From Myxococcota bacterium (GTDB taxonomy: Bacteria > Myxococcota_A > UBA9160 > SMWR01): a stretch of 64,000 bases of DNA. Below the pieces are notes generated by a model. That model saw nothing but the letters and a program-made list of their open reading frames with translations. It had not been told where the DNA came from and did not search any database. The stretch is taken from the NCBI GenBank assembly GCA_022447545.1, contig JAKVBI010000019.1:1-64000 (forward strand), given 5' to 3'. Position numbers and translations under genes: made by a program. Shown one piece after another: positions 1 through 9,296 of the stretch. Numbering within the stretch: position 1 is the stretch's first letter; the number at the start of each line of letters is the position of its first letter.

Positions 1-3000
1 GACGCGACCGGACAGGTCATCGCCAGAACCACGTACGAAAACCATCTTACGGCGGCAGCTGGAATCAGGGATCAGAGTGAACCGCCCTCGGGCTCGAATC
101 CGATCGTGGTTGAGACTTCCTATGAAGCAGGGCTACCCGTTGAAACGCGGTTCCCCGCAGTGCATACGACCAGTCTCCAGAATGTTGGAGGCGATAGCCC
201 CTCGGCTACGACGACACTGAACTCAGACATCCGCGAAAGAGTCATCTACGACGCCTGGGGAAACCCCGTCGAAACCATCGATCGAAACGGAAATAGTTCG
301 CTTCGGTACTACGACAAACTCGACCGAGAGGTAGCGAGTGTCGATGCGGACAATTATTTCGTCGAATGGGTGCGTGATTCGATGGGCAACATCGTTCAGC
401 AAACTAGATACGAGAACCCGATTTTGGGAAATCCATCGTCGAGTACGAGGCCAGTCACTACGGCTCTGGGGAAATCGTTCCAGATCGATCTCGTTTTCGA
501 TGAGCACGAGCGACTCGTTCTTGAAACTGGTTCCGGTGTCCAAACAAGTCACGACAGCGAGACACGAGTCAAAACCCGCTACCAATACGATGCGCGCGGG
601 AATCAAATCTCTCAAACCATCAACTATGACGCTCAAGATTCCTCCAAAGGCCTCAGTCGATATACCTATTTCGATGGCGCCGACCGTGCCATCGCCGTTG
701 TGACCGAACAGCGGATCCTTAGTGTCAAGACGTACGACACCGATGGCGATCTGCTTTCAGTCACAACCTACGCGACACCGGTTGCCGACGGCGTTTCGCT
801 GAACGACCGAATTCTCAGTGGGCGGACCGCGAGTGGGATCCGTTCGGAATTTGGTGTTCCTGCTGATGCTCAAAACGATCAGACGATCACGTACGCATAC
901 AATGCGATTGGCTTGAAGGTTCGTGAAACCCGCGTCATGTCCGCGACGTCCGACCAGGTGACCCGTGTTTCTTTCAGCGAATCCCAGTCCCGAACGAGGT
1001 CAACATCTATCAATGAACAAAACAATAAACGAGACGACCATGAAAGCGAGGTCACTGAAGAAAGGCAACGCGTTCGATGGGAAGCCTCCAACCCCGACAC
1101 AGTCGATGCGAACGTTTCGGTTTCGCTCGATGTTTCGGAAATCGGTGATATTTCGGGCGGTCTCAAATTGCGTGTGCATCAAAGCACTCCAGATCCAAGC
1201 CAACAGGGAGTCTTCCACGAGTTTTCTGGTTCGATGAACCCAGCCTTGGATTTGGAACTTCCGCAGGGTGAGGAGGTCTCACTAGAAATTTACTATTCGA
1301 CCCTTTCTGGAGATGAGCAACTTGTTGAATGGATGACCATCACGGTTCCAAACTCGTCGAATGACGTGGTGAGTGAAGAGGTGGTCGATGATGGCGAGAG
1401 CACCTCGAATGTGCGGACCGTTCACTTGGGGACGGTCTCACCTGACATCGTCACTAGCTTTGAATACGATCCGAACGGAAACCTCACTCGAACCATCCAC
1501 GATCTGCACGGCAACGAAGTCATTGGAAAAAATGCGTATAACGCCGCGGGTTCCATCACTCGAACGATTGCTCCGGACGGGCAATCCGACTCCCGAGTCG
1601 AATACAACACTCGAAACCAAGAAGTCTTTATGTGGACTGGTGGAGCGGATGCCTTGCAGGCGCCACTTCCGTCGGTTGTGGGTGTCGACGTCGTAGAAGG
1701 AACGACTTCGGAAGTCGAGATTTTGGTCAATGTCGGCAGTAGTTCAGAGTCCCTAACGGTCTGGGCGATATGGGATCACCAAACGAAAGCGGTGCCGTCG
1801 GACGTTCTTCCGAGCGAAGGACCGGGACAGACGTCGACTCTGGGGCCAAGTGGGTCAAATGGGGCATCAATTTATGGGCATGCAACCGGAGTCGGTCCGA
1901 AAGTCACTGATGGTGTCTACAAGATCTCGATTCCTCTCTCCTCCATGGGTTCCGGCGGCGAAGAGATCTTTTTTCGCGTACTGGCACAGGACTCGTCACA
2001 TCACTTCAGTTGGACGGGTGAGCAGAAAGTGACGCTCCCCACGGTTCGTGTCGATGAACTCGAGATCAAGCGAAGCGTTGACACGAATCGTATCGAGGTC
2101 GAATTCACCGGCAGCGTTGAAAATCCGAGAGTCGTAGGCACGAGCAACAGTTCCAACTATCCCCTGGTCTCGATGGGTCAGAATCGGTGGAGCCTCGATT
2201 TTCCCGGGGGAATTGACGCCACTCAATTCGATTTCAAAATCGAGTGGGAAGTGGGTTCCAGGAGCTACCGAACTGCCACCGCGAGATATTTGGCGACCGC
2301 TGGGGACCATACTGGTAGACCCGGAAACATGGTTCGTTGGGAGGCTCCCACGATCGACGGGAGCGAGCTTGTCGCTTCGGAAATCAATGGGGGAACACCT
2401 GGTGCTTTGGTAATCCTCGATGGCGAAGCCCTGGATTCCCATTGCAACAGCGTGAGAACCCGTTCTGAATTTGCGGTCGATTCGGGGGTTCCAGGAGATA
2501 TGTTTTCTCTCTCGGATCTCGAAAGCGCGTATCAGACGTACGCTAGACCTTCGCAACTGTCGTTTCAAACAGGGATTAATTCAACTGAGACAAAACATTA
2601 CGATGCCTACTACGGGACGAGGTTTGGTTCGAATCACACCGTAGAGATTTCTTTCTCCGACGACGGATCGATGCGATCCGAAGCTACCTATCACGAGAAA
2701 GGTCTCGAAAACGATACCGATCGCGTCGGGAATGGTAACAAGATTCAAACCACGGTGAGCGTTACGCTTGACGCGAATGAATCGAGCCTTGTCGACGGGA
2801 CCATCAAAGCCTCGTATCGAAAAGCATCGGATCCGGCGTCTTCTTTCGAGACCGTCAATCTCACGGGAATTGGAAACGCCACAGGCACCTTGTCTCTCGA
2901 TGCAAACTCGACCTACGATCTCAAACTCCACTATCAGCAAAATTCGACCGCAAGAGAAGTCATTGTCGAATGGTTTCGCTTGATCATTCCATCCCAAGCC

Positions 3001-6000
3001 GGTTCTCGGGCGCTTGAGGCCGATGAGGACCTCGGCGGGCAGAATGCAGCCGTGAGAAACGGAGTCAATCCGATTGGACCACGCGGAACTGTGACGGGAA
3101 AGTCGCTGCTCGTTGTTGGAAAGGAAATGGGAGGTCGGATCAACGGAAGAATCGGTGAAGTCCCAACTGTAGAGGTTGGGCTCTATACCGGGCCGGTGGA
3201 CGCGGATGTTTCACTCGCAATTTCCGGAACCGAGAATTCAGAGCCAGGATACAAGGCGGTGTCTGGCAGGAACGCACGCACCTTCTTTGTTGAGAACAGA
3301 TACGACATTCTCGGGAACCGAGTGGCCAGTAATGAGGAAGGCGGTATTTGGACGGAATTTGGAATCGATGCCATGGGACGGGTCATAGTTTCCAAATCCT
3401 ATGGAACCCTCGAACAAAAAAATACGGCTGGGCACTTCTTCGACGAATACACAGAGTACGATGCAAGAGGGAATTCGATTCGAATGTGGGGTGAACAAAC
3501 GGCACAGGGGCGATCCCGTACGGACTATGCGTGGGACTACGCGGGCAACATGTCATCGAAAACGATTCATTTGAGCGACAGCGATTCGTTCCAAACGCGA
3601 TACGAATATGATGGAGCCCATAACCTCAAGGAGGAGTCGTATTCGGGAAATGGCGTACTTGTTGGTGACAACACGAGTATCACAACGGTTCGCAGCATGT
3701 TCTATGACCCGTTTGGAAATAAAGTTTCCGAAACCGATGCGCTCAATCAGACGACCACGATGGAGTATGGGAGTCCGACTGACGGGATATCGACCCATCG
3801 AAATCGTCTGATTCGTAAATATGTCGAAGGGAACGCAATACGGCTTAACGAAGAGTCCTATGAGTACGACGCATTCGGGAGACGAACGAAAGTTACGGAT
3901 GGACTCGGCCATTTCCATACTTTTGTATGGGACCAGAACAACCGACTCACAAAAACCGTCGATGCTGACGCGAATGCACGAGGCGGAATTCCGACAACGG
4001 GAATCACTGAATTCTATTACGACAAGAGAGGAAACCGAATCTGGACGAAAGACGCGAATGGAAACATGTTCGGTCGAAGCTACAACAAGCTTGGCCTTCT
4101 GACGGGTGAATATAGTTTTCAGAGATACGTCTGGAGTGGATCGACTTTCGTGGATCACGGGTCCGGGTCCACACCCACCAGCAAAACGGCAGCAGAAGCG
4201 GAAGTCCAGAGAGGGCGAGGAGTCTCGAATACATTGGTTTCCCGGTCGTACGAATACGACTTGTTTCAGAACAAGATCAGCGAGACGGACCCAGTGGGCA
4301 GGCGAACCTTGATGCAGTACGGAGCCTTCTCTCGACTCAATCAACAAACCGTTCAAGATAAAGGGAGTAATGGGTCCTTCGTGGATGGTATTACCACGAA
4401 CTACCACCGTGATGCTTGGGGAAGAATTGTCGAACAGACCAATTCATTCAATCAGCACCTCAGAAACACCTACGACGACGCTGGCCAACTCTTGCGTGTC
4501 GAAGATCTCGGTCTGAGCGTTACGGAAAACCATACCTACGACCGATCCGGTCGGAAGCTGGCCGAATCCATCGAAAATTCGTCGACTCAGGTCAAGAGTG
4601 TCGATCTCACCTACGTCTATTACGACAACGGATGGCTGAAGCGTTGGACTGACGCAGCGGCGTCGAACGGAGATATCTATCTTCAATACGAGTATGACCG
4701 CCTTGGAAACAAAACGAAACTTTCGAATACGAACACAGATCACCAGTACAGATACGATGCTGCCAACCAGATAACGGTTTTCATCGACTCGAAAAAGTCC
4801 GAGACCCATAATTTTCATTATGACGCGGCCGGGCGTCGCACTTCCCACGAGAGGCTGGTCCCGGGAAAACCGAATCAGACTACGCACTTTCAGTATACGG
4901 AAAACAATTGGGTGAAGAAATCGGTGTCGGGAACCAATCAGCTCGATTGGGTTTATGACTCGGTTGGGAATATCTTGAGTCTCACGGAAACCGATGGCGG
5001 AACACAATCCGGAAGTACCACCAATTCACTCGACTCCAACTACCTGACGTGGAAACAGGTGACCACCGGGAAGAATCAAGAAACGACGACGTCGAAGTTC
5101 GATTTGTCGGGCCGGCTCATCTCTGAGGAAATTAAGAACAAAGACAATAAAACAGTTCACTATTCCCATTCCTATGCCAACGATGGGAAATTGAGCACGA
5201 TTACCGCTAGTGGAATTGGTAGGGGTAGTACGAGCATTGATTACGACAAGAATCGGAATTTGTCTCGATTCAACACCGGCGGGTCTGGAAAAACGGGGTC
5301 GACCGACACGTTTTTGTACAATTCTGATGGAAAGATCATCGAGAAGACCGATGTAGAAAAGAAAAAAAGTGGAACGACGACCGAAACGACTCGATACCTC
5401 TACGAAAGAGGAAATCCGATCGGCGAATACTCAGGGGACGCCAATTCCGCCAAACTCGATACTGGTGTCTACGCGGAACTGAAAGAAATCACTGTTAAAG
5501 TGGGTGGGGAGCAATTTCCGACTGAAACTGTGATTGGCCACACAATCACTGCCGGCGAAACGCTTCAGTCGATTTCCCTCATGTACTTTGGGAATTCGAG
5601 CCTTTGGTTTGTGCTCGCCGAGGCCAATGCGCTTACCGGTCACGAACCTCTTCCCGTCGGTCAACGACTTGTAGTACCGAATACCGTCGCAAACGGAAGG
5701 ATGACGTACAGTTCTCACCCGGTATACGATGAGGGGAAGATCGTTGGCTCCGAGCTTCCCGATGTCGTTTCGAGCAAGACAACCAAGTCGCATCATCACG
5801 GTTGCAACGCCACGACGGTCTTTGTCGTGATCGCCATTGTTGCCGTTGCGGCCGTCGCTTCCGTCTTCACTTTTGGTGCAGCGGATGTCATTGCGGCCGG
5901 TGTGCTTACTGCGGAAGTTGGTGAAACTGCCGCCGCCACAACAGGAGTCGTTGCAGGTTCGGAAGCTGTCGGCGTTGTTGGAGGTTCGGAAGCGGCAGGA

Positions 6001-7875
6001 ACGGTCGTCTTGGGGTCGGAGGCCGGCGGCGCGGTCGCAGGCACCGACGTATCGGTCGGCATTGGAAGCGGATCAGCGATAGGCGAAGGCGTCGGCGTCG
6101 GTGATGCGGCAGGTTCCGGCCTCACGGGAGCGTCACTCGTTGGGAGTACGACTCCAAGCGCATTGGTCACTCTTGGAGGTTCTGCATTTGGCTCCGCGGT
6201 TTCCTCCGTTGTGGGTGGCAGTTACTTGGGTGCGGCGTTAGCGATTGTGGGTACGGGAGCGGTAGTTGGGGTCCTGTCGAACACGGCAATTCAAGGGATT
6301 CTGATCGCTGCGGGTTTCCAGCAGAAATTCGACTATTCCCAGTGGGAAGCCGCGTCCATTGGTGGTGGTTTTACGGCACTTGGCGGAGCATTCTTGGGTG
6401 CAGCTAGAGCCTACGAGGCCATCGAGGTTGCCGAGACAGCCGCAAAAGTAGGCGAGGAGGCTGAGGAGACTGGCGCAGTAGTTCTAGACGTTGACCAAGG
6501 TTCCGGTGTGGCGGCCCAACAAATTGCAGCGAGGAGTGGAGAGGCGGAAGGGTACGCAACCTGGGCGAGGAAGGCGATGTTGGGATGGAAGGGTATGACG
6601 GTGGCGCAGGCTGGGTTGATGGCCGTCAATAATGTGATCGCTCAGGAAATAAATATCGCCAATGGTAAGCAGAAGAAGTTCAATGAAAAACAATTTGGCA
6701 TAACCGTGGCAGGTGGTCTGTTGTGGAACGCGCCGTTTGCTTACTACGCTCAGGTGGATCGATCAGTCGGTATTGGGTTGGCCGAACTCGAGGCATCGGG
6801 AGTGGAGGTTGAAGACGCAAGTCAGGTTGCTGTATCAGACGAGAACCAACTTGATATCGATGACATGGACCCGGGAAACCTGCGTGGGCGGGTCGAAGTC
6901 AATCGCGCCGAGGCGAACACGTATGATGTGCGAAAAGCCGAGATCGAATCCGAATTGGATAGTTGGGCGTCGGTAACGTCGTATCGGATACCGATTCCAA
7001 GTGCGTACATGTTCGCGAAGGGGTCGTTCTATGGGATGACCGCGGCGGGTGGAGTTGCTTTCGTAAAGTATCAGGTGGACAAGTACACGGGGACAGCGAC
7101 TTGGGGAAGGGACTTCCAAGGGTTGGGTGCATCTCGTCTTGGAACTGGAATCACCACCAAAGAAAAGATCAAGATGATCACCAAGAAACAAGCCGTCGTT
7201 GTGGGTGAAGATTCCGACGGTCTCGAGAGGAGTCGGAAAAGTAAGAGGACGCGATCCCAGGCTAGATCGGTCGCGACGCAGGAAAAAGTTTTCGGTCTCA
7301 GCCGGAGCTTCAAGGGGCGTGGCTTGGGTGTCAACCACTCAGTGTCCGCAAAATTGGTACGCGATGGCGTGTACGATGATCCCCGAGAGTCTGGATCTTT
7401 TGGTTCTGACGCTGCAGGACTGGTGGCGGAATCATCGAGCAAGGGGAGTCTGGTTTTTGCGAAACAAAGTCGATCCATATCCAATGCGATCCAACGTCCG
7501 AGCATGGTGACGGACAGAAGACTCTCGTTTGGAGCCATGAGCAGCAAGGCATTGGCGGATTTCAAGGACCGTGCTTCACGCTTGAAGTTCGTCGAGATCG
7601 ATGGTCGCAATCGTGATTGGAAACCGGTCCGATGGACCGACGCTATCGGTAACAGCTATGGGCAGATGCGCCGCTTGTCGGCGAAGAGTTTCACGGAGTC
7701 ATTGCGTTACAAGCTCGAGTCGCGCGAAATGACATCGGGTCAGACGTACAGGTTCTCAGAGGGAGCGGTTCTTGCCTTTGCCGAGGAAACGGTGGGCGCC
7801 GTCGGGGGGGACCCTCGCACTTCGCCGAAAGTACTCCCGCTGCTCGGTCTCAGTCTGCCAGAGCCAATGGCTTGA
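1..7875 (+). CDS. Giant YD-repeat (Rhs-like) protein with LysM domain, 5' partial
   Basis: The frame is open from base 1 with YD-type sequence already present before the first possible start (GTG at 106), so the real start lies upstream of the window. Tyr-Asp repeats of the form YDxxGNxxxxxD occur at about 240-350, 580-720, 1455-1620 and densely at 3290-5420. Between them sit non-YD beta-rich inserts, two of which are related (about 960-1360 and 2640-3000). A LysM domain (about 5527-5690) follows the last YD block, then a hydrophobic segment (5812-5871), a Gly/Ala/Val-rich stretch to about 6500, and a charged C-terminal tail of about 450 residues. The classic Rhs core signature that precedes variable toxin tips is not visible. 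The family forms secreted or surface shells that enclose C-terminal effectors. An effector role is only inference, because I recognise no toxin motif in the tail. Confidence 0.85.
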   Translation, partial: DATGQVIARTTYENHLTAAAGIRDQSEPPSGSNPIVVETSYEAGLPVETRFPAVHTTSLQNVGGDSPSATTTLNSDIRERVIYDAWGNPVETIDRNGNSSLRYYDKLDREVASVDADNYFVEWVRDSMGNIVQQTRYENPILGNPSSSTRPVTTALGKSFQIDLVFDEHERLVLETGSGVQTSHDSETRVKTRYQYDARGNQISQTINYDAQDSSKGLSRYTYFDGADRAIAVVTEQRILSVKTYDTDGDLLSVTTYATPVADGVSLNDRILSGRTASGIRSEFGVPADAQNDQTITYAYNAIGLKVRETRVMSATSDQVTRVSFSESQSRTRSTSINEQNNKRDDHESEVTEERQRVRWEASNPDTVDANVSVSLDVSEIGDISGGLKLRVHQSTPDPSQQGVFHEFSGSMNPALDLELPQGEEVSLEIYYSTLSGDEQLVEWMTITVPNSSNDVVSEEVVDDGESTSNVRTVHLGTVSPDIVTSFEYDPNGNLTRTIHDLHGNEVIGKNAYNAAGSITRTIAPDGQSDSRVEYNTRNQEVFMWTGGADALQAPLPSVVGVDVVEGTTSEVEILVNVGSSSESLTVWAIWDHQTKAVPSDVLPSEGPGQTSTLGPSGSNGASIYGHATGVGPKVTDGVYKISIPLSSMGSGGEEIFFRVLAQDSSHHFSWTGEQKVTLPTVRVDELEIKRSVDTNRIEVEFTGSVENPRVVGTSNSSNYPLVSMGQNRWSLDFPGGIDATQFDFKIEWEVGSRSYRTATARYLATAGDHTGRPGNMVRWEAPTIDGSELVASEINGGTPGALVILDGEALDSHCNSVRTRSEFAVDSGVPGDMFSLSDLESAYQTYARPSQLSFQTGINSTETKHYDAYYGTRFGSNHTVEISFSDDGSMRSEATYHEKGLENDTDRVGNGNKIQTTVSVTLDANESSLVDGTIKASYRKASDPASSFETVNLTGIGNATGTLSLDANSTYDLKLHYQQNSTAREVIVEWFRLIIPSQAGSRALEADEDLGGQNAAVRNGVNPIGPRGTVTGKSLLVVGKEMGGRINGRIGEVPTVEVGLYTGPVDADVSLAISGTENSEPGYKAVSGRNARTFFVENRYDILGNRVASNEEGGIWTEFGIDAMGRVIVSKSYGTLEQKNTAGHFFDEYTEYDARGNSIRMWGEQTAQGRSRTDYAWDYAGNMSSKTIHLSDSDSFQTRYEYDGAHNLKEESYSGNGVLVGDNTSITTVRSMFYDPFGNKVSETDALNQTTTMEYGSPTDGISTHRNRLIRKYVEGNAIRLNEESYEYDAFGRRTKVTDGLGHFHTFVWDQNNRLTKTVDADANARGGIPTTGITEFYYDKRGNRIWTKDANGNMFGRSYNKLGLLTGEYSFQRYVWSGSTFVDHGSGSTPTSKTAAEAEVQRGRGVSNTLVSRSYEYDLFQNKISETDPVGRRTLMQYGAFSRLNQQTVQDKGSNGSFVDGITTNYHRDAWGRIVEQTNSFNQHLRNTYDDAGQLLRVEDLGLSVTENHTYDRSGRKLAESIENSSTQVKSVDLTYVYYDNGWLKRWTDAAASNGDIYLQYEYDRLGNKTKLSNTNTDHQYRYDAANQITVFIDSKKSETHNFHYDAAGRRTSHERLVPGKPNQTTHFQYTENNWVKKSVSGTNQLDWVYDSVGNILSLTETDGGTQSGSTTNSLDSNYLTWKQVTTGKNQETTTSKFDLSGRLISEEIKNKDNKTVHYSHSYANDGKLSTITASGIGRGSTSIDYDKNRNLSRFNTGGSGKTGSTDTFLYNSDGKIIEKTDVEKKKSGTTTETTRYLYERGNPIGEYSGDANSAKLDTGVYAELKEITVKVGGEQFPTETVIGHTITAGETLQSISLMYFGNSSLWFVLAEANALTGHEPLPVGQRLVVPNTVANGRMTYSSHPVYDEGKIVGSELPDVVSSKTTKSHHHGCNATTVFVVIAIVAVAAVASVFTFGAADVIAAGVLTAEVGETAAATTGVVAGSEAVGVVGGSEAAGTVVLGSEAGGAVAGTDVSVGIGSGSAIGEGVGVGDAAGSGLTGASLVGSTTPSALVTLGGSAFGSAVSSVVGGSYLGAALAIVGTGAVVGVLSNTAIQGILIAAGFQQKFDYSQWEAASIGGGFTALGGAFLGAARAYEAIEVAETAAKVGEEAEETGAVVLDVDQGSGVAAQQIAARSGEAEGYATWARKAMLGWKGMTVAQAGLMAVNNVIAQEINIANGKQKKFNEKQFGITVAGGLLWNAPFAYYAQVDRSVGIGLAELEASGVEVEDASQVAVSDENQLDIDDMDPGNLRGRVEVNRAEANTYDVRKAEIESELDSWASVTSYRIPIPSAYMFAKGSFYGMTAAGGVAFVKYQVDKYTGTATWGRDFQGLGASRLGTGITTKEKIKMITKKQAVVVGEDSDGLERSRKSKRTRSQARSVATQEKVFGLSRSFKGRGLGVNHSVSAKLVRDGVYDDPRESGSFGSDAAGLVAESSSKGSLVFAKQSRSISNAIQRPSMVTDRRLSFGAMSSKALADFKDRASRLKFVEIDGRNRDWKPVRWTDAIGNSYGQMRRLSAKSFTESLRYKLESREMTSGQTYRFSEGAVLAFAEETVGAVGGDPRTSPKVLPLLGLSLPEPMA

Positions 7876-8046
7876 TCCGCAGGTGCGTTGGGGTTCCATC
7901 GCGGGTTAGCGCGGGGGGAGCATCGTGGCGGCAGAAAATCCGTATGAAGCTGCGAGCGATGGAATTGGGCAAAAACACTGGCCTGATTCTCTTCGATTTC
8001 GAATACTAATCAGAGCGCTGGCGGTTGTTTGGATCTGTGAGGGCTT

Positions 8047-8979
8047 TTGGTGCTGATTTGTTCTGCTCCCCGTGTACTTTGCGCACTGGTGTTGCTCATG
8101 CTCTGTGCGAGTTCAACAAGCGCGTTGCCCGCTTTCTGGTCGATCAGTCCCAGAGATAACGTTCTGCGTCGGGTAGATGGGGCCACTGGACGAACGCACA
8201 AGGGAAGCCAGGTTCTCACAGTGGCGGGAGAGACCGAGGTCTTGGGTGGCTATGGGATCGCACGCCACCCGAGCACCGGCATTCTCTACGTGATCTTGCG
8301 TGTTCCGAGTACGGCGTCTCGGGTTCTTTGCACCGTCAACGAGGAGGATGGGATATGCACTCGGGTGGGTCCCACGGGAGATACCGGCGACCGGTTCGCG
8401 GGGATCACGTTCTCGAGTGATGGGACGCTCTACGCGCTGACAGGAGACGGGGCGGGGTACTACGATCCCGAGACGCTCTGCACCTTGAGCCTCATCGATG
8501 CCAGTGCGACCTGCGGGTTGACGCTTGGAAATGGCTCCCACGGAGAAGTGCTGGCCTTCAATCCTGACGATGGCCTGATCTACCATGGCTCAGGGTCAGG
8601 GACGCCCAACGACCCAACCGCCGGCGAAATTTTCGAGACCGTGGACCCTGGAACCTCCACGATCACCCCCATTCCCCTGTCTGGCCACGACTACACCAAT
8701 CTCACGGGCCTCTACTACGCAGGAAATGGGGTTTTCTATGCAGCTGAGCCTAATGAGAACAGTGGAGACAACCCTCATATCCTGACGATTACAGACGCAG
8801 GGTTCGTTGAACTCGTGGCCCCACTTGACCATATTTCCAAAGGGTTTGCATTACTGCCGGCTACCGTTCCTGTCACACCGTTTCACCCCTTTGCGACGGT
8901 TTTGGGAGGCCTCGTGCTGATCGTCGGGATGCGACCTTTCCTGGGCAGGCGCGATGGGACCCCGGTTCCCCCGAGGTGA
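8047..8979 (+). CDS. Exported protein with PEP-CTERM-like C-terminal anchor
   Basis: This is a 310-residue protein if TTG 8047 is used; GTG 8050 is an equally possible start, and no strong ribosome site separates them. The N-terminus (VLCALVLLMLCASSTSALP) is a signal peptide. The body has repeated short motifs such as GYGIARHP, FAGITFSSDGTLYAL and TGLYYAGNGVFYA, spaced like beta-propeller blades. The C-terminus reads VPVTPFHPF, then a hydrophobic helix (ATVLGGLVLIVGM), then RPFLGRR. This is the architecture of PEP-CTERM/VPxxP exosortase sorting tails. It follows the YD-repeat gene by 171 bases in the same direction, but nothing suggests it is an immunity protein. Specific function is unknown. 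Confidence 0.7.
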   Translation: MVLICSAPRVLCALVLLMLCASSTSALPAFWSISPRDNVLRRVDGATGRTHKGSQVLTVAGETEVLGGYGIARHPSTGILYVILRVPSTASRVLCTVNEEDGICTRVGPTGDTGDRFAGITFSSDGTLYALTGDGAGYYDPETLCTLSLIDASATCGLTLGNGSHGEVLAFNPDDGLIYHGSGSGTPNDPTAGEIFETVDPGTSTITPIPLSGHDYTNLTGLYYAGNGVFYAAEPNENSGDNPHILTITDAGFVELVAPLDHISKGFALLPATVPVTPFHPFATVLGGLVLIVGMRPFLGRRDGTPVPPR

Positions 8980-9195
8980 AAAACCTGGGAGCTTCCCCCT
9001 GCTGGAATTCTCAAACTGGGAAAAAAGTTTATTATTTACAGATACTTAAGGACTTAACTGCGTATTTGAAGCATTCAAGCTACAGATTTTCTGCCACAAC
9101 AAGAAGCGAAACCAGTATTCGAAATACCTGAAACATTCACTCCTTTTGCCTTGCCTTTCAGACGCACAGTAGGTGAAAATACCCAGCAACTTATA

Positions 9196-9209
9196 GGAGG
9201 GAGACCTCC
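9196..9209 (+). other. GNRA-tetraloop hairpin in leader
   Basis: The inverted repeat ggagg (9196-9200) and cctcc (9205-9209) encloses the loop gaga. A GNRA loop on a GC-rich five-pair stem is a common RNA tertiary-contact element. It lies about 90 bases before the start codon at 9297, too far to be that gene's ribosome site. Confidence 0.5.
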
Positions 9210-9236
9210 GCTGAACCAATTGCTGAAACTGGACCA

Positions 9237-9271
9237 GGCCGCCGAGCCGAAACGCCGGAACGTGCGCGGCC
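9237..9271 (+). other. GC-rich hairpin in leader
   Basis: The arms ggccgc (9237-9242) and gcggcc (9266-9271) pair perfectly around a 23-base internal region that can fold further. It sits immediately upstream of the translation initiation region of the 9297 gene, with the GAGGGG site beginning about ten bases downstream. It could therefore modulate access of ribosomes. No run of T follows, so it is not an intrinsic terminator. Confidence 0.4.
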
Positions 9272-9296
9272 AAGCTGAACGAGGGGTGACCTGCTG

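Larger units (their letters stand above)
8980..9296 (+). promoter_or_regulatory. Long structured leader upstream of the 9297 gene, no ORF
   Basis: No plausible gene lies in these 317 bases. An AT-rich stretch at about 9017-9060 is the likeliest promoter location. Downstream are two clear hairpins: ggagg/cctcc at 9196-9209 closed by a GAGA tetraloop (GNRA type), and ggccgc/gcggcc at 9237-9271. The start codon of the next gene follows a GAGGGG ribosome site. A structured 5' UTR is therefore likely. It matches no riboswitch consensus that I could recall; c-di-GMP-I, glycine and TPP were compared by eye. Confidence 0.45.

Noticed and set aside
7804-7810. G7 tract near the end of the YD-repeat gene as a phase-variation switch
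   Set aside because: It affects only the last about 20 codons and seven G are common in this sequence, so it is weak as a switch.
9140-9190. c-di-GMP-I (GEMM) riboswitch suggested by GACGCACAG
   Set aside because: The conserved GGGCAAACC and tetraloop-receptor parts are missing.
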